64,000 nucleotides of DNA from Paracoccaceae bacterium (GTDB lineage: Bacteria; Pseudomonadota; Alphaproteobacteria; Rhodobacterales; Rhodobacteraceae): positions 1-64,000 of the forward strand of contig JACSRN010000076.1 in the NCBI GenBank assembly GCA_014879735.1, read 5' to 3'. The translations under genes and the position numbers were made by a program. The notes beneath the pieces were generated by a model. That model saw only the letters and a program-made list of their open reading frames with translations. It was not told where the DNA came from and did not search any database. Shown piece after piece: positions 34,063-41,981 of the stretch. The number at the start of each line of letters is the position of its first letter. The stretch's first letter is position 1.

Positions 34063-36558
34063 TCAGCTGGTCTGGACAATCGGACTGCGGTGGTCCTGGT
34101 GCCGGTCAGCAGGCGACGGGCCGACCGCTTCGGCCTTGAGACGCGCGTTGTCCGGATCGTAGAGCGGTGCGCCAAGAACGGTTGCGCGACGCAACTGACC
34201 CAGCATTTTGATATTCAGTTCGGTACCGGGGGGTGCACTCGCAGCCTCGACCAGGCCGAAGGCGATGGACTGGTTCACCCGGAACCCGCAGCCGCCGCTG
34301 GTGACGGCGCCCACGCAGCGATCGCCGGAATAGATCGGCTCATCACCCCAGGCGTCGTTGTCGGCATTCTCGACCGACATGCAGACCAGTTGCGACGAAG
34401 CGGGGCTCTTGCGTTCGGCATCGACGGCCGCGCGGCCGCGATAGGTCTTGCGGGCCGATGCAAATCCTCCCATCCCAGCCTGCAGCAGCGACCAGCGTTC
34501 GGAGAGCTCGGTTCCGAAACCGCGGTAGCCCTTTTCCAGCCGAAGCGCATTCAGCGCCCGGATCCCGATGTTCCGCATGCCCTGCGCCGCTCCCGCCGCC
34601 ATGACAGCGTCGTAGACCTCGGCCAGATCCGCCATTGGAACGTGAAGTTCCCAGCCGAGCTCTCCCGCGTAGCTGACACGGAGCGCAAGGGTGGCTCGGC
34701 CGGCCAGATCGATCTCGCGGGCCGACAACCAGGGAAAAGCCGCATTCGAAAGGTCGGCCTCCGTCAGGGTGGCCAGCACCTCACCGGATTTCGGCCCGGT
34801 CACGAGCAATGTGCCGTAATCATGGCGCAGGTCCCGCAGCGTTACATCTTCATCCTCTCGCACCGCCAGTTGCAGCATGCCGAGATCACGTTCTCCCGCG
34901 GTCGATGCGAAGACCAGATAGAAGCTGCCGTCCTTGCGCCGCGTGATCGTATGTTCCGCAATGACGCGACCCTTGTCGTTCAGATAATGGGCCAGCGTGA
35001 CATGGCCGGGATCCCGCGGCAATACACGCGCCACCAGCCGGTCCAGGAAAGCATGGGCGTCCCGGCCGCCGACCTCGATCTTCGAGAAGGCTGACAGGTT
35101 GCAGACCCCGACCGCCTTCTGGACGGCGTGGCATTCCTCTGCAACATGCTTGGTGAAGTTACAGTGCCGGAAGCTCTGTTCGTCCTCGGCCGGGACGCCT
35201 TCGGGCGCGAACCAGTTGGCCCGTTCCCATCCGAAGGCTTCCCCGAACGAGGCGCCGGCCCGCTGCAGCCGCCCGTAAAGCGGGTCACAATATCCGGGCC
35301 TGGCGCCGTGGGGTTCCTCATAGGGTGAATGAAAGACGAACACCCGTTCGAAGTTGCTTTTGATGCGGGCCAGCGTATAGGCCCGATCGGCATAGCGGCC
35401 GACATTGGCCGGATCGAAGCCGGCCAGACTGACCTCGGCTTCGCCATGGATCATGTATTGTGCCAGCATCTTGGCGGTACCCCCGCCCTGCGTGATGCCG
35501 GTCGACGATCCGCAGAGCAGCCAGAAATTGTGCAGACCCGGTGCGCGCCCGACATAGGTCTTGCCCGTCACCGAAAAGATCTGCGGGCCATTGATGATCG
35601 TCTTGATCCCGGCCTCTGCGAAGACCGGCACTGTCTCAGTCGCCATTTCCATCCAGGGCGCAACCGATTCGATGTGGTTGGAAAGCAGTTCCGTGTCCCA
35701 GTCGGGCGGCATGCCTTCGGGCGCGAAGAACTGGGCCCCCTCGGTTTCATAGCAGCCCAGGCAAATGCCCTGTTGTTCGCGCCGCATGTACATCGCCGCA
35801 TAAGCATCGCGCAGGGTCGGAAATTCACCGTGCAGTGCGTGGTATTGCGCAACTGCGGGAATCGGCTCGGTGATGACATATTGGTGCTGCATGACGCCGG
35901 TCGCCACGTTGACGCCAACCATTTCACCGACTTCGCGGGCATAGAAGCCGGCGCTGTTGACGACATGATCCGCAATGATGTCGCCCTTGGTGGTGGTCAC
36001 TTTCCAGCGACGGTCGGGCAGTTGCGCGATGGCCGTCATCTTGGTCTGCCGGTTGATCTCGGCGCCACGGCTGCGGGCGCCGGCGGCAATGGCATGGGTG
36101 ATGCGCGCCGGATCGACCGAACCGTCATCGGGCGTATAGATCGCGCCCAAGATCGGTTTTTCGTTCAGGAAGGGGTTCAGTTCCTTTGCCCGGCCCGGCG
36201 AGACGATCTCCGCACGTACCCCCACCTGTTCGGCCCAGGCAACACCGGACAGTGCCCCGTCGTATTGCATCGGGGTGTAGAGCAGCCGCAACGTGCCGCT
36301 GGTGATCCAGCCTGGATCATGGCCGGTCTCGGCACCGATCGCCTTGTACAGTTTGACGCTTTCGTCATTGATACGCATCGTATTGATATCAAATGCATAG
36401 TTGGTAACGAAGCCCGCCGCGTGCCAGGTCTGCCCCGAGGTCAGCTCTCCCTGTTCAAGCAGAACCACGTCATCCCATCCGTAGCGGGCCAGCCAATAGG
36501 CCAGGCTCACACCATAGATACCGCCGCCGATGATGACGACGCGCGCTTGCGATTTCAT
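34063..36558 (-). CDS. Dimethylglycine/sarcosine dehydrogenase-like flavoprotein with GcvT domain
   Basis: This 831-aa two-part enzyme has an N-terminal FAD-binding DAO domain (residues 5-380) with VVIIGGGIYGVSLAYWLARYG and the stretch SGQTWHAAGF. The His of TWHAAG is the family's covalent FAD attachment site. It ends with the linker FAO_M-type segment and a C-terminal GcvT/aminomethyltransferase domain (about 430-810), including NLSAFSKIEVGG and LRLEKGYRGFGTELS. Family members demethylate N-methyl amino acids and pass the one-carbon unit to tetrahydrofolate. Its ATG overlaps the stop of the upstream GlpD-like gene. This gene is the main reason to suspect an N-methylated substrate for the island. 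Confidence 0.92.
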   Translation of the reverse strand: MKSQARVVIIGGGIYGVSLAYWLARYGWDDVVLLEQGELTSGQTWHAAGFVTNYAFDINTMRINDESVKLYKAIGAETGHDPGWITSGTLRLLYTPMQYDGALSGVAWAEQVGVRAEIVSPGRAKELNPFLNEKPILGAIYTPDDGSVDPARITHAIAAGARSRGAEINRQTKMTAIAQLPDRRWKVTTTKGDIIADHVVNSAGFYAREVGEMVGVNVATGVMQHQYVITEPIPAVAQYHALHGEFPTLRDAYAAMYMRREQQGICLGCYETEGAQFFAPEGMPPDWDTELLSNHIESVAPWMEMATETVPVFAEAGIKTIINGPQIFSVTGKTYVGRAPGLHNFWLLCGSSTGITQGGGTAKMLAQYMIHGEAEVSLAGFDPANVGRYADRAYTLARIKSNFERVFVFHSPYEEPHGARPGYCDPLYGRLQRAGASFGEAFGWERANWFAPEGVPAEDEQSFRHCNFTKHVAEECHAVQKAVGVCNLSAFSKIEVGGRDAHAFLDRLVARVLPRDPGHVTLAHYLNDKGRVIAEHTITRRKDGSFYLVFASTAGERDLGMLQLAVREDEDVTLRDLRHDYGTLLVTGPKSGEVLATLTEADLSNAAFPWLSAREIDLAGRATLALRVSYAGELGWELHVPMADLAEVYDAVMAAGAAQGMRNIGIRALNALRLEKGYRGFGTELSERWSLLQAGMGGFASARKTYRGRAAVDAERKSPASSQLVCMSVENADNDAWGDEPIYSGDRCVGAVTSGGCGFRVNQSIAFGLVEAASAPPGTELNIKMLGQLRRATVLGAPLYDPDNARLKAEAVGPSPADRHQDHRSPIVQTS

Positions 36559-38159
36559 GGTCTGCTCCCTTGGTTTTGCGGCCAGGCCGCAAGTCCGCTA
36601 CGGTGACGATCCTTGAGCAGCGAGAGATAGTGTTGCGTCTCCTGTTCGATCCGGGTCTCGGACCAGTTCAGCAACCGACCCATTTCCCTTGCGACCAGCG
36701 GCAGGCATCCACCGCCCATATCGGCATCCCAGCCGATGCCCGTCCGGCGGAACATGACATCCTCGATGGTGCAGGCCTGTTCGTGCTGGACGGCATAGGC
36801 GATGTCGGCGAGGTCGATCCTGTCTTCGGAATTCCGCCGATGCACGATTTCGTCGCCACGTCCGGCGCGTTGATGCGCGCCATAGTCCAGCGGCCCGGCC
36901 TTGCCGCTGGGTGCGATTGCCGATTGGACCAACTTCAGACCGTCGCGACCGCTCATCCGGCTGCGGCCCAGCGTGGCGCCGGTAAGTGCAAACAGTTGCG
37001 GTCCGTCGGCGGGGGTGATCCGGTGAAACTCGCGGGACCAGCTTCCGTGCGGGTCATTCGGTTCAAAGGTCCGCGGCTGGATCCCGGCCCAAGAATAGAC
37101 GATGTCCTTTTTCGACACCGGAATCGACGGGAACAACCGTCCAAAGTTTTTGAGGACAATCTCGAGGTCGGCCTCGGTCGGTTTCACATCATCCAGGGAT
37201 CCGTCGAACGGCAGGTCGGTCGGCCCGACGTAATGCATCCCGCGCCAGGGGATGACATAGATCGTGCCGGCATCGTCCTTGCCGAACTGGTAGACGCCGA
37301 AATCCCGCATCTCGTCGGGCAGGCGCAGGACGATATGCACACCCTTGCGGCGTTGAATGAAGTCGCGCCCCGGCGGCACGGGATCAAGGCCGTTGACCCG
37401 GTCAATCCAGGCGCCTGTCATGTTCATCAAGAGCTTGCCACGCACCTCGATCGGCCCCGCCTCCGGGCAGATTTGGTCGGCAAGCGTTACGACCCAGTCA
37501 TCCACCGTTTTTCTGAAGGCGGTGACGGCGGTATAGTTACGCGACAGCGCCCCTGTGGTCTGCGCTGACAAGAGGGTATCCAGAACCATCCGTTCGGCGA
37601 ATTCGAACTGATATTCGCGAAAATGCGCCATGCCTTTCAGCAGATGTTGGTTTGCCAGATGCCGCCCGACCGGATGGGCCAGCGTCTCGGCGCGCGTCAG
37701 CCGCTTGTAGTCCAGCGGGACCTCGGTTCCGCCGATGCGGCCAAGCGCCTGGAGTGCAATGTCGATTTGCCAGCCGGCATAGGGGCCATCGCTGTAGATC
37801 GGATAGCAGAAGGTGAAGGGCCGGACCCGCTCGGGCATCGTGCGGACGAATTCCGCCCGGGCCTGGGCCATTTCGCGCGCCGATTTCAGGCCGGCGCGCA
37901 GTTGCGAGGGATGCAGCAGAAACTGCCACGGGCTGCCGCCGTGCGGGGCAAGGCCGTTGAGCCCGCAATGCAGAAGACGGCTGGACCGGCTGCTGGCCCC
38001 CGATCCGAAATCGCCCTTCTCGACCACCAGCGTCGTATAGCCGGCGGCGGAAACATGGTTGGCGATACTGGCGCCGTTGACGCCGCCGCCAATGATGACG
38101 ATGTCGAAGCTTTGTCCTGCCAGAGCATCGAGAGATACACGCCGAATTTCGTTGGACAT
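36555..38159 (-). CDS. GlpD-like FAD-dependent dehydrogenase
   Basis: This 534-aa flavoprotein has the GlpD-type N-terminus: FDIVIIGGGVNGASIANHV (about residues 18-36), then VVEKGDFGSGASSRSSRLLHCGL near 45-67. It has further family blocks in the middle (GVHIVLRLPDEMRDFGVYQF, PWRGMHYVGPTDLPFDG) and a helical C-terminal region. GlpD proteins oxidise glycerol-3-phosphate at the membrane and feed electrons to quinone. Because this copy is locked into an operon with a dimethylglycine-dehydrogenase-like enzyme (ATGA overlap at 36558-36555), a related polyol or amino substrate is equally likely. A strong hairpin (38256-38278) lies between it and the binding-protein gene upstream. Confidence 0.85.
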   Translation of the reverse strand: MSNEIRRVSLDALAGQSFDIVIIGGGVNGASIANHVSAAGYTTLVVEKGDFGSGASSRSSRLLHCGLNGLAPHGGSPWQFLLHPSQLRAGLKSAREMAQARAEFVRTMPERVRPFTFCYPIYSDGPYAGWQIDIALQALGRIGGTEVPLDYKRLTRAETLAHPVGRHLANQHLLKGMAHFREYQFEFAERMVLDTLLSAQTTGALSRNYTAVTAFRKTVDDWVVTLADQICPEAGPIEVRGKLLMNMTGAWIDRVNGLDPVPPGRDFIQRRKGVHIVLRLPDEMRDFGVYQFGKDDAGTIYVIPWRGMHYVGPTDLPFDGSLDDVKPTEADLEIVLKNFGRLFPSIPVSKKDIVYSWAGIQPRTFEPNDPHGSWSREFHRITPADGPQLFALTGATLGRSRMSGRDGLKLVQSAIAPSGKAGPLDYGAHQRAGRGDEIVHRRNSEDRIDLADIAYAVQHEQACTIEDVMFRRTGIGWDADMGGGCLPLVAREMGRLLNWSETRIEQETQHYLSLLKDRHRSGLAAWPQNQGSRP

Positions 38160-38255
38160 CTAGACCTGCACGAGCAATTTGAGGGTCGAGATCCCCCCGG
38201 GCTGCGCTCGGCCGGCACGCATGTGCCCACGGTTGCGCGAGGGATCGGCCGTGCC

Positions 38256-38278
38256 GGCGCGGCGGAAAGCGCCGCGCC
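38256..38278 (-). promoter_or_regulatory. Perfect stem-loop downstream of peptide-type binding-protein gene
   Basis: GGCGCGGCG and CGCCGCGCC form a perfect 9-bp stem with a GAAAG loop and no T-run. It is 18 bases after the stop of the binding-protein gene in transcription direction, the same placement as the hairpins at 4413 and 57264. It probably tunes expression of the downstream enzyme genes relative to the binding protein. Confidence 0.6.
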
Positions 38279-38295
38279 AGGGAGCGGATGGATGG

Positions 38296-39870
38296 TCAGG
38301 CAAACCAGGTCAGCGACGGCGCGTGGCCGCCCATCAACTCGTCCGAGCTGATTTCGCGCCAGCCGGCGACCGTGGTCGCGTAGCCATCGACGAAATCGGT
38401 GAAGACCGGGATGAAGACGCCGCCGTCCTCCCAGAGGATCTGGGCCATCCGGGCATAATATTCGGCACGCTTGTCTGCGTCGGTTTCCGACCGCGCCTTG
38501 ACCAGCAGTTCGTCGAACTCTGGGTTCGAGAACCGGGTCATGTTCCATTCACCGCCCGTCTTGTAGAAGACGGAGTACTGCAGGTCCTGAACCGGCCGGC
38601 CGAGATAGTTGTCCGCGACGAACGGCTCGACGTTGGCCACGCTTTCCCAATAACCATCATCGGGAACGCGGCGCACCTCCAGCGGAATGCCGGCCTTCTG
38701 GCAGGACTGCTGCCAGAGCATTGCCATATCGCCCGCACCGGGAAAAACCGCTTCGGCGACATGCAGCACAATCGGACTGCCGTCATGGCCGGACGCCTTG
38801 TAGTGCTCGGCAGCCTTGGCCAGGTCGTAGGGCCGCTGTTCCAGTCCGGGGCGATACAGGGGATAGGATTCGTTGATCGGAACGTCGTTGCCAAGCGTTC
38901 CGAAGCCGAACAGGATCTTCTCGCGCATTTCCTCGCGGTTCATGGCGTATTTCAGCGCCAGCCTGAGATCCCTGTTGTCGAAGGGCGCGGTGTTGACCAT
39001 TGCCTCGAAGGCATAGTGGCTGCGGCTGGGCGTTCGGCGCACCTCCAGCGCTTCGTTGGCATCCAGGTTCTCGGCAATCTTCGGGGCCACGAGATTGATC
39101 ATGTGAACTTGACCTGCAGCCAGCGCCGCCGAGCGGGCCGTCATGTCATTCATCACGAAGATCTCGACGCCGTCATAGAAGCCGCGGTCCTGAGACCAGT
39201 CTTCTGCAAAGCGGCTCAGCACATAGCGCGAACCGGGTTCGGCGATATCCACCCGGTAGGGACCAGTGCCGATCATCGCCGACGGGTTGTCGCGCCCGCC
39301 CTTGGGCTGGATCGGAAGGTGGTAGTCCGTCAGCAGATAGGGCAGGTCGGCATTGCCAGCCTTGAGAGTGATGACGACATTGAGCCCATCCGCCGCGATA
39401 TCCACGATCTCGGTCATGAGCGGCGCGACGGTGGATTGTGTCGCCGCGTCGGCGTGGCGCCGGTAGGTCTCCGCGACATCCTCGCCCGTCAGGGACGAGC
39501 CATCGTGGAAGGTGATCCCCGGACGCAGGACGAAGGTCCAGACCGAGCCATCTGCGTTCGGGCTGAACGATTCTGCCAGGCGGCCGACCGCCCGACCCTG
39601 GTCGTCCAGTTCGATCAACGTGTCGCCCCACTGGCGGGTAAACACCCGCGTGGCGGGGGCGGCGATCAGCGCCGGATCGAACGGATCGGAGGCCGAGCCG
39701 CCGCCTATTCCGATCCGGAGAACACCCCCGCGCTTGGGTTGGCCGTCCTGCGCCAGTCCCGCCGTCGCCCAGGCACCACCCATCATTCCAGCCACCCCGA
39801 ATGCGGCGGCGGACGAGAGAACCTGCCGTCTGGACAGCATGAATCTTTGGCTCGACGTAGTCGTCGTCAT
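38296..39870 (-). CDS. Periplasmic solute-binding protein, peptide/nickel (family 5) type
   Basis: This 524-aa binding protein has a Tat-type signal (LSRRQVLSSAAAFGVAGMM at about residues 12-30, cleavage near GLAQD). The mature part has the family-5 fold, starting KRGGVLRIGIGGG and including FVLRPGITFHDGSSLTGEDVAETYRR near 125-150. It captures a di/oligopeptide-like or other small ligand for the importer encoded divergently at 40210-43602. The start at 39870 is eight bases behind AGGGAGG; the nearby ATG at 39876 is too close to it. It heads the minus-strand operon with the GlpD-like, dimethylglycine-dehydrogenase-like and ALDH genes, so uptake and oxidation are co-expressed. Confidence 0.92.
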   Translation of the reverse strand: MTTTTSSQRFMLSRRQVLSSAAAFGVAGMMGGAWATAGLAQDGQPKRGGVLRIGIGGGSASDPFDPALIAAPATRVFTRQWGDTLIELDDQGRAVGRLAESFSPNADGSVWTFVLRPGITFHDGSSLTGEDVAETYRRHADAATQSTVAPLMTEIVDIAADGLNVVITLKAGNADLPYLLTDYHLPIQPKGGRDNPSAMIGTGPYRVDIAEPGSRYVLSRFAEDWSQDRGFYDGVEIFVMNDMTARSAALAAGQVHMINLVAPKIAENLDANEALEVRRTPSRSHYAFEAMVNTAPFDNRDLRLALKYAMNREEMREKILFGFGTLGNDVPINESYPLYRPGLEQRPYDLAKAAEHYKASGHDGSPIVLHVAEAVFPGAGDMAMLWQQSCQKAGIPLEVRRVPDDGYWESVANVEPFVADNYLGRPVQDLQYSVFYKTGGEWNMTRFSNPEFDELLVKARSETDADKRAEYYARMAQILWEDGGVFIPVFTDFVDGYATTVAGWREISSDELMGGHAPSLTWFA

Positions 39871-39985
39871 TTGCATTGCCTCCCTGTGTCGTCCCCGTTT
39901 CCTCCCGGAATGCCCCGGCAATGCCGGCGGACCGCAGGGGGACAGCCGAGACGATACACGAGAATCGTATCACTGCAAATGAATA

Positions 39986-40003
39986 ATTTCATCTAGCTGA
40001 ATA
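39986..40003. promoter_or_regulatory. Island operator copy before binding-protein gene
   Basis: ATTTCAT-CTAG-CTGAATA keeps TCAT-nTAn and 5/7 of the right arm of TAATCAT-nTAn-ATGATTA. It is 116 bases upstream of the binding-protein start. Confidence 0.4.
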
Positions 40004-40083
40004 TGCTGGCTTGGCACCAAGTTGCGTCGCCCGGCAGTGGGCGGTGAGCAGGGGCAAATCGATCAGAACGCAATAATTAATAT

Positions 40084-40101
40084 AACTCATCTAATTTATA
40101 T
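40084..40101. promoter_or_regulatory. Island operator copy before importer permease genes
   Basis: AACTCAT-CTAA-TTTATAT keeps TCAT-nTAn. It is part of the 17-mer at 40087-40103 that matches 15/17 with 26189-26205. It overlaps TTGACA (40101-40106), a possible -35 box. Confidence 0.4.
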
Positions 40102-40209
40102 TGACAGAAAGCCGTACCTGCGCTCAGTTGCCGACCGGTGGCCGAATACCGGGCTGGCTTTCAGAGTCCGGATCACGCCAGACCTCCAGTTCGGACCAGC
40201 ACAAAAGCC

Positions 40210-41169
40210 ATGCCCAGAAAACTGATCACACTGATACTGATGCGAATCGCCGTCGGGTTGCTGTTGCTGCTTGTTGTGTCGGCGGTGATCTTTCTTGGGG
40301 TCGAGGCGCTTCCGGGCGATACCGCCGAGGCCATCCTGGGCAGATCCGCAACGCCGGATGCGCTGGCCAATCTTCGGGCGAAGCTGGGCCTGGATCAGCC
40401 GGCGTGGGAGCGGTACTTCACCTGGCTGACGGGGGTGCTGTCGGGCGATCTCGGAAAATCCCTGACGAACGGTGCAGACATCGCCGCAGCCATCGCCCCG
40501 CGCCTGCACAACTCGCTTTTCCTCGCAGCCAGCGCCGCGGTGATCGCAGTGCCGCTGGCCCTGGGCCTGGGCGTTATTGCTGCACGATATGCCGGCCGTT
40601 GGCCCGACAAGATCATCTCTGCCGTGACGCTTTCAACCATCAGCTTGCCGGAATTCGTGGCGGCCTATTTCGTCATCTACGCCCTGACACAGCTGTTCCC
40701 GGTGTTTCAGCCGGTGTCGATGGTCTTTGCCGGGATGTCACTGCCCGACAAGCTCCGCGCCATCGCCCTGCCGGTGATCGTTCTGGTGATCGTTGTACTG
40801 GCGCATATGATGCGGATGACGCGAGCCGCGATCCTGAGCGTCATGCAATCGGCCTATATCGAGACGGCCGAACTCAAGGGACTGCCGCCAGTCTCCATCA
40901 TCCTGCGGCATGCCCTGCCCAACGCCATCTCGCCCATCGTATCGGTGATCTCGATCAACCTTGCCTATCTGGTGGTCGGTGTCGTCGTCGTGGAAGTGGT
41001 GTTTGGTTACAATGCGATGGGCCAGTTCCTGGTGGATCATGTAGCCAAGCGCGACCTGCCGGTGGTGCAGGCCAGCGCCCTGATCTTCGCCGTGGTCTAC
41101 ATCGGCCTGAACATCTTCGCCGATGTGGTGTCGATCGTTGCCAATCCCAGACTGAGGCATCCGAAATGA
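40210..41169 (+). CDS. ABC importer permease, DppB type
   Basis: This 319-aa permease of the dipeptide/nickel class has its first membrane segment at residues 9-30 (LILMRIAVGLLLLLVVSAVI), the typical ALPGDTAEAILG periplasmic start, five more membrane segments, and the EAA loop YIETAELKGLPPVSIILRHALPNA near 215-240. Start 40210 (MPRKLITLILMRIAVG) puts a short positive N-terminus before the first segment; the ribosome site is weak. It forms the pore with the DppC-type protein, whose gene overlaps its stop. Confidence 0.9.
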   Translation: MPRKLITLILMRIAVGLLLLLVVSAVIFLGVEALPGDTAEAILGRSATPDALANLRAKLGLDQPAWERYFTWLTGVLSGDLGKSLTNGADIAAAIAPRLHNSLFLAASAAVIAVPLALGLGVIAARYAGRWPDKIISAVTLSTISLPEFVAAYFVIYALTQLFPVFQPVSMVFAGMSLPDKLRAIALPVIVLVIVVLAHMMRMTRAAILSVMQSAYIETAELKGLPPVSIILRHALPNAISPIVSVISINLAYLVVGVVVVEVVFGYNAMGQFLVDHVAKRDLPVVQASALIFAVVYIGLNIFADVVSIVANPRLRHPK

Positions 41170-41981
41170 GAGTTCCGCCTTCCGCCGTCCTTGGGCTTGC
41201 CGTGACGGCGGGTTTCGTCTGCCTGGCCGTGTTCGCCCCGCTTGTCGCACCCTATCCCTATGATTCGGCGATGGGGAAGGTCTGGGAAGATCCCTCGCCG
41301 GCGCATTTGCTGGGAACGGACATGATCGGCCGCGATATCCTGTCGCGCCTGATCTATGGCGGCCAGATCACCATGCTTGTTGCATTGGGATCGTCGCTGC
41401 TGTCCTTCGGCATGGGATCCTTCCTTGGATTCTTCGCCGTCGTGCGCGGTGGCTGGGTCGATCAGGTGCTGAGCCGGATCGTCGATATCATGATGTCGGT
41501 CCCGACATTGATCGTCGCGCTGGTGCTGCTTTCGATCCTGCCGTTGAGCCTTTCTGTCCTGATCGTCGTCATGGGCGTGCTGGATTCGACCCGGGTGTTC
41601 CGGCTTTCGCGCGCGGTCGCGATGGATGTCGCGGTGATGGATTATGTCGAGGCTGCGCGGCTGCGTGGCGAAGGCCAGTCCTGGGTGATCTTTCGCGAAA
41701 TCCTGCCCAATGCCCTGACGCCGCTTGTGGCCGAGTTCGGGTTGCGCTTCATCTATGCCGTTCTCTTCATCTCGACCCTGTCGTTCCTGGGTCTTGGCGT
41801 GCAGCCTCCGCTGGCCGACTGGGGCGGGATGGTGAAGGAAAACAAGGACGGTCTCATCTATGGCGAGGTGGCGGCGCTGGTGCCTGCGGCCACGATCGCG
41901 ATCCTGGCGATTTCGGTGAACCTGGTCGCTGACTGGGTGCTTACCCGCACCACCAGCCTGAAAGGGGGCCGCGGTGCCTGA
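41166..41981 (+). CDS. ABC importer permease, DppC type
   Basis: This 271-aa permease starts MRVPPSAVLGLAVTAGFVCLAVFAPL, followed by the class signature HLLGTDMIGRDILSRLIYGGQ near residues 45-65. It has about five more membrane segments with the EAA loop YVEAARLRGEGQSWVIFREILPN. Its ATG overlaps the stop of the DppB gene (41166-41169). The end overlaps the ATPase start by eight bases. This is the standard second subunit of a dipeptide-type importer. Confidence 0.92.
   Translation: MRVPPSAVLGLAVTAGFVCLAVFAPLVAPYPYDSAMGKVWEDPSPAHLLGTDMIGRDILSRLIYGGQITMLVALGSSLLSFGMGSFLGFFAVVRGGWVDQVLSRIVDIMMSVPTLIVALVLLSILPLSLSVLIVVMGVLDSTRVFRLSRAVAMDVAVMDYVEAARLRGEGQSWVIFREILPNALTPLVAEFGLRFIYAVLFISTLSFLGLGVQPPLADWGGMVKENKDGLIYGEVAALVPAATIAILAISVNLVADWVLTRTTSLKGGRGA

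Larger units (their letters stand above)
39871..40209. other. 339-bp divergent promoter region of binding-protein and permease genes
   Basis: No gene is supported. The middle is AT-rich and contains two island-operator copies (39986-40003 and 40084-40101), the inverted repeat ATGAA-TAAT-TTCAT (39979-39992) and a TTGACA (40101-40106). The last 100 bases before 40210 read as leader; a longer GTG start for the permease at 40138 is possible but would add a poorly hydrophobic N-terminus. Confidence 0.6.
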